Under the pieces are notes generated by a model. It worked only from the letters and a program-made list of their open reading frames with translations, was not told the DNA's origin and ran no database searches. Of a DNA stretch of 64,000 nt, positions 35,601 to 44,076 are shown in pieces. The DNA is from Chlorocebus sabaeus (taxonomy: Eukaryota > Chordata > Mammalia > Primates > Cercopithecidae): the NCBI RefSeq assembly GCF_047675955.1, contig NC_132913.1, positions 74,147,236-74,211,235 on the forward strand, given 5' to 3'. The first letter of the stretch is position 1, and each line of letters opens with the position of its first letter. The position numbers and the translations under genes were made by a program.

Positions 35601-38363
35601 AAAAATGCTCAACGTTACTAATCATCAGAGAAATGGAAATTATAACCACAATGAGATAGCATCTTATACATGTCATAATGACTATTATTAAAAAGTCCAA
35701 AAACAACAAATGTCGATAAGGACCTGGAGAAAGGGGAATGCTTATATACTGTTGCTAGGAATGTAAATTAGTTTAACCTTTATGAAAAACAGTAGGGAGA
35801 GTCCTCAAAAAGCTAAAAATAGAACTACCATGACTCAGCAATCCTATTCCTGGGTATATGTCTACAGGGCAAGAAATAAAATTATATCAAAAAGATGCCT
35901 GAACTCATATGTTTATCACAGCACTATTCACAACAGCAAAGATGTGGAATCAACCTAAGTATCCATAATGGTGGGCTAGATACATAAAACGTGGTATATA
36001 AATATACCACATTAATAATATGTGTGTGTGTGTATATATATATATAGTGTGTGTGTGTATATATATAATGTAATACAACTCATCCATAAAAATTAATGAA
36101 ATCATGTCTTTTGTAGCCACATGGATGGGACTGGAGGCCATTATCCTAAGTTAAATAATTCAGAAATAGAAAGTCAATTACTGTATGTTCTCAGTTGTAA
36201 GTGAAAGCTAAACAATGGGTCACATGGACATATAGAGTGAAATAAGACATCAGAGACTATAAAAACTGGGAGGTTGGGAAGGGCGTAGAGGCTGAAAAAT
36301 CACTTATTGGGTACAATGTTCAGTATTGGGGTGATTAGTACACTAAAAGTCCAGACTTCACCACTATGCAATATATGCATGTAAGAAACCTGAACTTGTA
36401 CCCCCTAAATATATAAAAATAAATGAAAAATTTAAAAGTGATTTATAGTCAAATGTTAATTGAAAAGGAAAATATTTTGAAACTTGACTGCCATAGGCCA
36501 ATATGGAAAAGGTGAATACTTTCAACCTATGTATACATGTAGAAAATGGAACATTTGATATTCAAGAAAATGTGATCCTGGAAACACAATTTGTTGAAGC
36601 ACAGCAATATCTCAAATGAACCACATAATTATCATCAGTGATAAGATCAGGATTTCCCCCCCTGTTTTATAGTTAGATTTCACATTCGTACATGAGAATC
36701 TAAAATTGATTTTTTTCTATTTAAAAGCATTGACATTATAAAATGTTTCCCAATTTAAACGTTATTCAGTTTTCAGAATAAAATGAAATACTGAAAATTT
36801 TATTGGTAAGCTATGACCATTTTAACTTTATATTCCCCAAGCACCAAATTTCTTTAATTTTGCTGTTATTCAGACCATGAAAAAGGCAAAATATGTAACA
36901 CACCAATATGCTCCTTTGTGGAAGATCTTCATGGAAAATCACTTACCAGCAGATATGCTTACAAAGTTCCCCTCCTTTCAGAAATGTGGAACAGTTACAA
37001 ACATGAGGATCTCCTAGAAAAACCTTTAAAAGAAAAATTCGTACTTTAAAAGATCAGTAAAATTTGAGAGAGCAAAACTGAGTTAATAAAAGAGATTTGA
37101 AGAGGTAATTTAGTTTAGGTGATTCAAAAAGGTTGAATAGATTCTATCGGAGAATCTTAACTCTTGATACCAGTCTCTAGGCTGATTTTTCATTTCATTA
37201 TTTGTCTTTATTAGCAAATTAACAAATTAAGATGGTTTTAAAGTGACCTGCCGTTAAGCAGGTGAAAATAAATCTAATTTCCAAAGTCAAAAGAGAAAAA
37301 AAGCAAAAATCAACCCATAAATTCCTTACTGTAAAAATGTTCTCCTTTGGGGTGGAGCTAAGCAGTTTTGTAAGGCAGCTCATTTTGGATTTTTGTTTGA
37401 TGCATTTGAGTCGGTGAATTTATTTATTCAAGAGGACAAAATTTATTCACCAAGACTAGTTTGGCTAAAACAATCAAATATAGTAAGTATTGAAGGAACA
37501 AAGTAAAAAATATGCTTTAAATAAGCACAGACTAGTAAATTGCATTCAACTCTTAAACTGCATGGCCTTAATGTAAAATTTTATAAGTCAACTCCTAGGA
37601 GGTAGTGCAGTGGCTGATTTTTGAGTGGTTAAGGGTGGAATATGCAAATATGAAACATCTGTGGTCTTTCAGCAAACTTGAATTTTTATTCATTAATACC
37701 TTTCCAAGGTATTGCCATTTAAACCATCCTTTAATAGAGCCTTCATATGATTTCAGAGTGAGCAAAGAGTAAAGGGAAACCTATTTATTTATTTAGAAAA
37801 TATTTACAGTATGCTAGCAGATCGTAGAATTTTCATTTCGTTTGATTTACATGACTAAAGACCACTAACAACGGATCCAAGAACACATGTAATGCAAACC
37901 AGATATTCATATAAAGCCTCTGACATTTTCAAGCCTAAAGATCAAGATCCATCATCTTTTACAAGAGTTGCAGTTTGAAGTCTTAACCTCCAAAAAAGAA
38001 ACTTCCAATAAATACTATTTCCTTCTGTAATTTGCACGTCTTTTAGGCTCTGGAACACTCGCGGGGAGACGCTTTCCGGGGTGAGGCAGCAAGTAACCGC
38101 AGGGATTGTGATGGTGGCTATGCACATTGGGTATGCCAGGAGGGGAACACGGTGGGCGGGGACGGTGGCGAAGTAGGGGCGGTAGAGGCGGTAGTTACTC
38201 GGAAATCCATGTATTCTGGCTCCTCCTCCCTCAGCAGGAAGCCAGTGGGGCCCATCTCTCGTAGGAGGTATATGCTGCTACTCAGTGCCTGGTCTTGGTG
38301 CCAGCTGAGCCTCTCACTCAAGTGCCTTCGCCTTTCAGAGGCCTTATAGCCTCGACGAAGCAT
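16940..38363 (-). CDS. ZSWIM2: ZSWIM2, SWIM/RING/ZZ/RING E3 ubiquitin ligase (9 coding exons, 633 aa)
   Basis: Joined minus-strand CDS: 38363-38199, 37023-36947, 33990-33950, 27753-27543, 26365-26117, 22828-22744, 21792-21680, 18830-18677, 17746-16940. Total 1902 bp, 633 codons plus TGA. All eight introns are GT-AG and the phases join without a break. Domains in order: SWIM finger (C64-x-C66, C76-x-H78); RING-type finger (C147, C150, C164, C168, H173, C176, C194, C197); ZZ finger (C234, C237, C249, C252, C258, C261, H267/H270); Lys/Glu-rich linker (about 277-313); RING-H2 finger (C344, C347, C362, H364, H367, C370, C379, C382); Ser/Asn-rich tail to 633 with no fold I recognise. Known of the family: ZSWIM2/MEX is a testis-expressed E3 ligase that ubiquitinates itself with UbcH5-type E2s and promotes death-receptor apoptosis. 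Length and domain order match. Every zinc ligand is present, so the gene looks functional. Confidence 0.97.
17747..18676 (-). other. ZSWIM2: ZSWIM2 intron 8
   Basis: 930 bp of AT-rich sequence with no recognised repeat. Confidence 0.85.
18677..18830 (-). CDS. ZSWIM2: ZSWIM2 coding exon 8, start of RING-H2 (aa 314-365)
   Basis: 154 bp after acceptor TCATTCAG; donor GTAAAA. It encodes a linker (QVYTPKHVV and on), then C344-x2-C347 and C362-T-H364 of the second RING. The final Lys365 codon ends at phase 0, and the next His and Cys ligands begin exon 9. Confidence 0.94.
19048..19355 (+). mobile_element. Alu in ZSWIM2 intron 7
   Basis: Full two-monomer Alu from TGGCCAAGCGCAGTGGCTCA to an A tail at 19335-19355, antisense to the gene. 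AluS-like. Confidence 0.93.
20330..20366. repeat. CA/TA microsatellite
   Basis: Short (TG)n, (CA)n, (TA)n run in intron 7, starting in the TG-rich DNA from about 20300. Confidence 0.8.
20507..20680. repeat. CCCTT and CTTT pyrimidine tract
   Basis: About 80 bp of (CCCTT)n followed by about 80 bp of (CTTT)n, joined to the T-rich end of a reverse Alu. It probably grew from the Alu A tail. In ZSWIM2 pre-mRNA it reads as a long GAAA/GGGAA purine tract. The 81-codon open frame here is a repeat artefact. Confidence 0.93.
20681..20981 (-). mobile_element. Alu in ZSWIM2 intron 7
   Basis: Reverse Alu from TTTTTTGAGATAGAGTCTCA to GAGCCACGGCGCCCAGCC, in the gene's sense orientation. It contains an internal T run (about 20835-20851). 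Confidence 0.93.
21680..21792 (-). CDS. ZSWIM2: ZSWIM2 coding exon 7, charged linker (aa 277-314)
   Basis: 113 bp after acceptor TATTACAG; donor GTGAGG. It encodes 37 full codons starting KRNQKW, rich in Lys and Glu and probably helical, and leaves GA to be completed by C as Asp314. The exon is needed: joining exon 6 (phase 0) directly to exon 8 reads into a TAA after 18 codons, while inserting this exon restores the frame. No zinc ligands. Confidence 0.92.
21894..22119 (-). mobile_element. AluY-like element with internal deletion, ZSWIM2 intron 6
   Basis: Reverse Alu missing about 75-80 bp of the middle: GGCTAA jumps straight to GATCCGCCCACC. A perfect target-site duplication, AATACACAAT, flanks it (21885-21894 and 22119-22128). 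It lies about 100 bp upstream (gene sense) of exon 7. Confidence 0.93.
22744..22828 (-). CDS. ZSWIM2: ZSWIM2 coding exon 6, rest of ZZ zinc finger (aa 248-276)
   Basis: 85 bp after acceptor TTTTTAG, ending at phase 0 before donor GTACAG, the weakest donor of the gene. It encodes C249-x2-C252, C258-x2-C261 and H267-x2-H270, completing a ZZ finger. ZZ fingers commonly bind peptides or proteins. Confidence 0.94.
23101..23178. repeat. 39-bp tandem duplication inside the LTR
   Basis: Two adjacent, nearly identical 39-bp units starting TTAGGGGGCTTTAGGGGAGA at 23101 and 23140. The matching part of the MLT1 family is single-copy as far as I know, so this is a local duplication. Confidence 0.95.
23192..23507 (-). 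mobile_element. MER1-type hAT-Charlie element
   Basis: 316 bp from CAGGGGTCCCCAACCCC to TTTGAGGACTGCTG, with imperfect terminal inverted repeats and a perfect 8-bp target-site duplication TTCTAGAG (23184-23191, 23508-23515). Non-autonomous DNA transposon; hAT elements make 8-bp duplications. Confidence 0.92.
26117..26365 (-). CDS. ZSWIM2: ZSWIM2 coding exon 5, rest of first RING and start of ZZ (aa 165-248)
   Basis: 249 bp after acceptor CATAG, ending with AA before GTAAGT. It supplies C168, H173, C176 and the closing C194-P-L-C197 of the first RING. A charged helix-like linker (about 205-230) follows, then C234-x2-C237, the first ZZ ligand pair. Without splicing the frame stops at once in the donor (TAA). 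Confidence 0.95.
26366..27542 (-). other. ZSWIM2: ZSWIM2 intron 4
   Basis: 1177 bp, AT-rich, with short CA/TA repeats near 26425-26560 and the hairpin-flanked TA/TG microsatellite at 27290-27403. No gene or transposon recognised. Confidence 0.8.
27290..27403. repeat. TA/TG microsatellite between inverted arms
   Basis: An AT-rich and (TG)n core lies between TGTTTCCTAACA (27320-27331) and its exact inverse TGTTAGGAAACA (27392-27403), in ZSWIM2 intron 4. Confidence 0.92.
27543..27753 (-). CDS. ZSWIM2: ZSWIM2 coding exon 4, start of first RING (aa 95-165)
   Basis: 211 bp after acceptor TTTTTCACTAG, ending at AG before a non-GTAAG donor, GTGATG. It encodes a short predicted helix (LGEREISDLLRGI), an acidic, probably disordered stretch (about 117-145), then C147-x2-C150 and C164 of the first RING. 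The next ligands are in exon 5. Confidence 0.94.
30337..30649 (+). mobile_element. AluY-like element, ZSWIM2 intron 3
   Basis: Starts GCCGGGCGCAGTGGCTCACG and ends in an A-rich tail. A perfect 14-bp target-site duplication, GAAAATATAAAGTA, lies at 30323-30336 and 30650-30663. Low divergence indicates a young copy. Confidence 0.96.
31237..31525 (-). mobile_element. AluY-like element, ZSWIM2 intron 3
   Basis: Reverse Alu from TTTGAGACGGAGTCTTGCTC to TTGACCCACCGCGCC, preceded by a TTAA repeat (about 31219-31238). Little diverged. No clear target-site duplication. Confidence 0.94.
33950..33990 (-). CDS. ZSWIM2: ZSWIM2 coding exon 3, 41-bp micro-exon (aa 81-95)
   Basis: 41 bp: one base completes Trp81, then 13 codons (VLLKKFKLPRNHE), then one base of Ser95. 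The acceptor is TTAG and the donor is a consensus GTAAGT. The exon is required for phase: joining exon 2 (two bases over) directly to exon 4 (needs two bases) would shift the frame. The Lys-rich peptide extends the SWIM region. Confidence 0.92.
35082..36439 (+). mobile_element. 5'-truncated L1, ZSWIM2 intron 2
   Basis: ORF2 3' part and 3' UTR (ATAAATGGTGCTGGGAAAAT onward, ending TGTACCCCCTAAATATATAA). Near-perfect 14-bp target-site duplication GATTTATAGT(T/C)AAA at 35068-35081 and 36440-36453. Full of stops. Older than the L1 at the left of the window. Confidence 0.9.
36018..36067. repeat. TG/TA microsatellite within L1
   Basis: Alternating (TG)n and (TA)n blocks interrupt the L1 ORF2 text just before its Met-rich C-terminal segment. 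Confidence 0.85.
36947..37023 (-). CDS. ZSWIM2: ZSWIM2 coding exon 2, SWIM zinc finger (aa 56-81)
   Basis: 77 bp, entering at phase 0 and leaving after TG of a Trp codon. The acceptor is TTTTAAAG and the donor is GTAAGT. The peptide has C-x-C (C64, C66) followed by C-x-H (C76, H78), which is the SWIM zinc-binding pattern. SWIM domains are thought to bind DNA or protein; in MEX the domain has been linked to self-ubiquitination. It is too short for a simple ORF scan to find. Confidence 0.94.
37024..38198 (-). other. ZSWIM2: ZSWIM2 intron 1
   Basis: 1175 bp, GTAACT to AG. The exon-1 end is part of the CpG-rich island; the rest is AT-rich. I recognise no repeat or gene in it. Confidence 0.85.
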
Positions 38364-38720
38364 CCTGGCTAGGTGCGGGCGGAGGCGGCCCCTCTGCTGG
38401 GCTCACTAAGGTGCCAGCCGGTCTCCAAGACAACAGCGTGCAGGCTAGTTGCCTTGGTGACGGTGGTTGGGCTCCGCGCTGTCCCGGCGTGCCTTGCGCG
38501 GAAGAAGAGCGGGCGACAAAGGTGCGGGATGGCGTGGATTTCGCAACTCGCCCCAGCCTGCACTGCATTTTGAAGCGACGCCCTTGACTGAGGATTATTG
38601 TGTTTTTAATAATCATCTGGCCGACTTGGAAGCTGGCGGCCGAAGGCATAGTTGTCCGTTTTCTTGGGTTCCTTCTGCTTCCTCGGGGCAGAGATGGTGA
38701 AATCTACGTATTAGGACAGT
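38040..38720 (-). promoter_or_regulatory. ZSWIM2: CpG-rich island and probable ZSWIM2 promoter/5' UTR
   Basis: CpG dinucleotides are frequent here (for example around 38050-38100, 38150-38200 and 38450-38530) and scarce elsewhere in the window. The island covers coding exon 1 and several hundred bases upstream. No clear TATA box is visible. Several overlapping short open frames on both strands are probably a by-product of GC-rich, stop-poor DNA. The transcription start is not resolved, and opposite-strand transcription is possible but unshown. Confidence 0.7.
38199..38363 (-). CDS. ZSWIM2: ZSWIM2 coding exon 1 (aa 1-55)
   Basis: The start ATG is at 38363-38361, with a purine at -3 (AGG before ATG). 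The exon encodes 55 residues beginning MLRRGYKASE, basic at the N terminus, and ends PEYMDFR at phase 0. The donor is GTAACT (38198-38193). Reading on into the intron gives a meaningless Thr/Pro-rich extension, which supports splicing here. The exon lies in the CpG-rich island. Confidence 0.93.
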
Positions 38721-38999
38721 TTCTAACCCAATTGCAGTCTGGACTCTGGATGCGAAAATTATCCTGTGACGATTCATCATCTTTAACAAAAAGCCAAGGT
38801 TACGGAGCCCAGAGTGATTTTTGACGTTCAACAATATTCCACAAACGTTTTCTGATTGCTCACTATGTGCATAGATTGACCGAGTCTCTGGGGGCAGATG
38901 TAGAAGACAGGAGTTCTAAACCCTAGGAAGTGCATCATCCGTAGTGGGCCGGCTGTAGTTCCAACTACTTGGGAGGAAGCTAGATCCTTAAGCCATTTC

Positions 39000-39066
39000 T
39001 GTCTCTCTCTCTCTGTCTCTTTCACCCCCCTTCTCTCTGTCTCTCCCTTCTCTCTCTCTCTTTCTC

Positions 39067-39114
<48 letters not shown>
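39000..39114. repeat. TC-rich and (TG)n microsatellite
   Basis: About 70 bp of TC-rich repeat followed by about 22 perfect TG units (39069-39113), roughly 640 bp upstream of the ZSWIM2 start codon. The Thr/His or Cys/Val open frames here are artefacts. Confidence 0.95.
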
Positions 39115-40527
39115 GGAGGGGAAATGGTCTTCCAAGTAAGGGAACATTTTTTTATTGCATATTTTGGTAGGGGTGGGTGTTGGGGATGGTACAGCCAGAA
39201 TGGTGGATGGTGGTACATCCTGAATGGTGGCACAGAATCCGTTGACTATGGGTACATGAAACTTACAAATCTGTGTACTAAGGAATAAGAGTTTCAAGGT
39301 ATGCAGTATTTGTACCTCTAATAATTTAAATTGTCTCTGAGCTTTGTTTACCACGTTTTAGGGGGAAAACTGTAATAAAGTATGGGTCAACATTTTGAGT
39401 CATAATTACTGAAAAAAGAAGCCATATTACTAGAATCTCTATAGGAAATTAAAAGCGGGAGATAGCACTACTTGGAGGGCCAGTAACTTTTGCCTTGGTG
39501 GCCAAAGATAGAGGATATTTGTCCTATTTTATCATGGGCAGAAATCATAACTAGATAACGTAAACAGCAGGAACGTTCTCAGAAAATGGCGAAGGCAAAA
39601 GATGAAAGAAGATGATGGTAATGGCAGCTTTCACATGTGAGACAACTGGCTAAACATCATCCAACCCTTAAAATCTTAGGTCTGAGGTCTAAGGTTTTAA
39701 TTTACTAAATTTTATTTTTAATCTCCTATTCTAACTAATTAACGACTCATATTCATACTACCATACTCCCAACTTTAGAATCAATTTAATGGTACTAGAT
39801 GTTAAAGCAATACATTATAACATTAGAAAAAAACCTCACATATCAAGAACAAAAGAAATTATAAATTGGATTAAATTATTTTACATATTGATATGTATAA
39901 TTTTAAAAACTCAATAAATTAATGACAATCCATATTTTGCTATATAATATGATGAGTTGGGCTTCAGAGTGAAGACATTTTATTCAACCATCAATTTTTT
40001 TCTCTCTTCTTATATATGTGTGTGTACTTATAAAATAAAGTTATTATAGAATTTTTAAAAACACACAGCAAAAATTGTTAAAGCTGTTGTGTTTTAGTTA
40101 TAGCTAGATGGTGATACTTGTTTACTTTTTCCATGTATAAGTGATAAACATTTTCGAAGGGTCATATGTTTAAGACACAATAGTCATTATATCAATGGAA
40201 TATAGGTTCATAAATTCCATTTTGGGAGATGGTAAAAATAACAATGTTTATGCCTTCATAAAAGTTAAAAAGTGAAAGCACAGATTGCTAGACAGAACTT
40301 CAGTCTATTTGTAAGACATTTGTTTTGACATCTGTCAGTTATGACTTTAAAAACATTTTTATAGTCAGGTGACTATCCCATATGTTTGCTTCATTTCTTA
40401 AGAGTGTACGATAGGTGTAATATTTTGAAAATATTAAAATGGAGAATTAAATATCCTCCTTAAGGTGTATTTTGTGGCATATTGCCCCAGATGAGAAGGA
40501 GGTGGTTACTGCAAAATACAAAGCAGT
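39115..40527. other. Non-coding DNA upstream of ZSWIM2
   Basis: AT-rich; no exon, repeat or RNA gene recognised. Confidence 0.6.
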
Positions 40528-40853
40528 GGGCCAGGCGTGGTGACTCACACCTGTAATCTCAGCACTTTGGGAGGTCAAGGCTGGGGAATTGCTTGAGCTC
40601 AGGAGTTTGAGACCAGTCTGGGCAATATGGCAAAACCCTGTCTCTACAAAAAATACAAAAATTAGCTGGGCTTAGTGATGTATGGCTGTAGTCCCAGCTA
40701 CTTGGGAGGCTGAGGTATGCAGATCCCTTGAGCCTGAGAGGTGGAGGTTGCAGTGAGCAGAGATTGTGCCGCTGCACTCCAGCCTGGGTGACAGAGTAAG
40801 ACCCTGTCTCAAAAAATAAATAAATAAAAAAAGATAAAAAATAAAAAAAAAAA
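40528..40853 (+). mobile_element. Alu (AluJ/S-like)
   Basis: From GGGCCAGGCGTGGTGACTCA to an A-rich tail with AATA repeats. Diverged. Confidence 0.92.
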
Positions 40854-42106
40854 TGATGCTTGAGTTTCATGGATTGATAAACCTGAGTTTCTTGGATTAA
40901 TTTTTAGCCTCTTTAGCAATACAATTGGCATGAAAGGCAGGTATTAAAAAGTTATAATGGCTCCTGTTAAGACAGAAAAAGCTGAACTTAGAGTATTAGA
41001 CCTTGGAATTATATGGAAAAGAATGCTCTATGAGGTAGGAAGAAGAGTGACAGAAAGCAGTAGAAGTCAGCTTGCCCGTCTCCAAATGGGCATGTGTGTG
41101 TTGGGTTGAGGGTAGAATATATGGAGTAATGGATTGAAACATTGAGATGAGTTTAAGATGACTGAATACCTGGGGCAAGTGTGTGTGTATAGCATACTTC
41201 TGTAATGGTGTTAGAGAATTTCAGGCTGCTGGGAAACTTCAGCTTTTTGCCATGTCTAACACGTGGCAAGCAATATTCAGAGGTGCTGTGGAAGACAGGT
41301 AAATGATCTGGTTCTCAAGGAGTACAAACATGAAATGGATACAAGAGTTTGTGTTTATTTCTAGAGATTAGGCACAAAAGAAAGGCAGAATACCGGTATC
41401 TGACAAAGAAGATACAGAATTAATTGACTTCAAGACTGGAAGCAAATAGAACTAAGGATTCCAGAGGGAGGCACCAGCACAACCACCTTAAAAAAAGTAA
41501 AAACTCGCAACTCAGTGTTCACTAATGGAACAATTCCGACTGCCCATACTGCAGAAGTGACCAGCAAGAGTCTAGGGGACACTACGTGAATTTAAGGTCG
41601 TCATCTTTTGTTATCAAACATGCATTTACAGAGCTTTTATTTCCTCATACACTCATATATCTTTTTGAGATGAAATAGGGAATGAGTGGAAATCTAAAAA
41701 TCTAGACATTTTATCCTTAATAGTGTTAATGATGGTCCTAGCATTCCACTTAGCTTGACTAAACTTTAGACAGATTTTTTCCTGAGTGTAGATTCTTGAC
41801 TTCCCTTTTCTTAGAGTATTTACTTCAGAAACCTTGGAATTATAAATTATTTCTCTACCCCTTTAAGATGTAAATATTCTTGCAGCCTCTTGCAGATACG
41901 ACAACCAGTCATGTCTTTCTCAAGGACCTGGCAGGCATTCTTTGAAATGGAATCATCAATAAAAATAGTGTTGTTGTATCCTAGTCTTTGCAGCAGCATA
42001 GAAGCCTAATTTAGATAAGTGCCAATTAGCAAATACAGGTGGCCTAATCACATTGGCCAACCTTCACCCTAAAGTCCTCCAGTACTTTTCCACTAGTTTA
42101 CCTCTG
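40854..42106. other. Non-coding DNA
   Basis: No gene or identifiable repeat. Confidence 0.55.
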
Positions 42107-42206
42107 GGTGCAGCAAACCACCATGGCACGTGTACACCTAGGTAACAAAACTGCATGTTCTGCATATGTACCCCAGAACTTAAAGTGTAATAATAATAAT
42201 AAAAAC
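42107..42206 (+). mobile_element. Very short L1 3' end
   Basis: About 100 bp matching the L1PA 3' terminus (GCAGCAAACCACCATGGCAC to GAACTTAAAGTGTAATAATA), parallel to 7870-7968 here. Either a heavily 5'-truncated insertion or a piece carried along by something else. Confidence 0.88.
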
Positions 42207-42631
42207 GAAAACTGCCACCTTTTGTTTCAGTAGTCACGTTTAATCTAACTCCCATATTGCAGTAGACTTTAATAAAGTCTTCCTTACTTGTTTAACTCCA
42301 TCCAGTGCAGTTTTTCTTTGACAGTGAATACCATTTCTCTAAAAGAGTATTTGGTAATTAAATCAGGCTAAATTATATTTTGCTAAGTTTTTTTCTTGTG
42401 AACAAAGAGAGTGAAGTCTATCAAAAGTGACTGGACCATTTATAGAGAAAATATTTTTAAACTTTTTGTACATGTAAGTGTAATATGAATAAATATATAA
42501 CCCACTATGAGTGTGATTGGGACTTTAAGATGCCAGACTAAGTAGATAATGTTAGTTTCTCCCCCATTGACTAGCCTAAAAAAAAAAAAATCAGGTTTCA
42601 ACCTCTGATAATGAAGAGAACTGAAGAGGGC

Positions 42632-43256
42632 TGAGGTAGGCAGAATTTTCAGAATCACCCCAGTGATTCTGAAAGTTATACAACCCTTACCCTTATATAA
42701 TTTCTTCCTCTGTGAATATGTAGTGTTATGTGGCAAAAGAGATTTTGCAGATGTAATTGTGGTTAGTAATCAGTTGACTTTGAGTTAATTAAAAGGGAGA
42801 TACATTTGGTTGGTCAAATCTGATCTCATGAACTCTTTAAAGGCAGTTTTCTCTGGCTGGTGACAGAAGGAGAAGTCAGAATGGAAGCACATTTTTTTGG
42901 GCTAGCTTTGAAGATGGAGGGGGCCATGTGACAGGGAATTATGTGGCCTCTGGAAGAAGAAAGTGGCCTCTGGCTGACCACCAGTAAGGAACTGGGGTCC
43001 TTAGACCTCGAGCAGCAAAGGACTGGATTTTTGGCAGCAACTTGAATGGGCTTGAAAGCAGATTCTTCTATAAAGCTTCCAGAGAAGAGCACAGTCTGGA
43101 TAACACATTGATTTCAACCTCGTGAGACAGTGAGCAGAGCGCCTAGCTGAGACTGCCTGTACTTCTGACCTATATATCTGTAAACTGGTAAATGGATATT
43201 GTTTTAAGTCACTAAATTTGTGATAGTTTCTTTTGCAGCAATAGAAAAAGAATATG
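42632..43256 (+). mobile_element. MLT1-type MaLR LTR
   Basis: Text in the order of MLT1: TGAGGTAGGCAGAATTTT, then TGTGGCAAAAGAGATTTTGC, then AAGATGGAGGGGGCCATGTG, then GTTTTAAGTCACTAAATTTG. Opposite strand to the LTR in intron 5. Old and diverged. Confidence 0.8.
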
Positions 43257-43748
43257 GGGTCATTGGCAAATCAGTAATTTCAACAACCTACTAGAAGAAC
43301 AAATATGGATAGAAGAATGCTAACTGATGAAATGGGGAGTAATTGATGGCAAAAACATGGAACAGTTTACATCTCATCTGCCAGCACTGGGTTGGACAAT
43401 AGAATCACTTTAGCTAGTTTTACTTACAAAGGAATTTACTATAGGATATATGTTAGGCTGTAGGCTGACTAGAAGTGGCCAGTATCAAGCTTTAATTCCA
43501 CCCTAAAGTGAAGTATTCAGGAAACTTGTACACTTATACCATGAGATTTTTCCAGTGGAAATTCCTCTGAGTCATTAAAAAAGCTGGGGACTAAACATTG
43601 TACCTTTATTTTCATTGTTGCAGTGAAAACAAAGGACTTCATAACTGTGATTGCTAGTTGGGCTGTGTGGTCTCAAGAACTCTATTATTGCCTTTTAAGT
43701 CCTGGCAGAATACAGTCAGGTATTTACAATCTAAAAGCTAAAAAAAAA
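43257..43748. other. Non-coding DNA
   Basis: No feature recognised apart from an A run just before the Alu. Confidence 0.55.
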
Positions 43749-43757
43749 AAAAATCTG

Positions 43758-44067
43758 AGTCGGGCGCTGTGGCTCACGCCTGTAATCCCAGCACTTTGGG
43801 AGGCTGAGGCAGGCAGATCATGAGGTCAGGAGATCAAGACCATCCTGGCTAACACGGTGAAATCCCGTCTCTACTAAAAATACAAAAAAAATTAGCCGGG
43901 CATGGTGGCGGGTGCCTGTAGTCCCAGTTACTCGGGAGGCTGAGGCAGGAGAATGGTGTGAACCCGGGAGGCGGAGCTTGCAGTGAACCGAGATCGTGCC
44001 ACTGAACTCCAGCCAGGGCGACAGAGCGAGACTCCATCTCAAAATAAATAAATAAATAAAACTAAAT
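43758..44067 (+). mobile_element. AluY/S-like element
   Basis: From GAGTCGGGCGCTGTGGCTCA to an A tail with AATA units. Target-site duplication AAAAATCTG at 43749-43757 and 44068-44076. Confidence 0.93.
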
Positions 44068-44076
44068 AAAAATCTG

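Larger units (their letters stand above)
33991..36946 (-). other. ZSWIM2: ZSWIM2 intron 2 with L1 insertion
   Basis: 2956 bp. Its main content is the 5'-truncated L1 at 35082-36439, inserted antisense to the gene. The remainder is AT-rich with no recognised element. Confidence 0.85.

Noticed and set aside
38344..38824. Several overlapping open frames on both strands in the CpG-rich island
   Set aside because: GC-rich DNA has few stops. None has domain features, and they overlap one another in many frames.
39022..39354. 110-codon and 81-codon frames with Thr/His runs
   Set aside because: They translate the TG/TC microsatellite.
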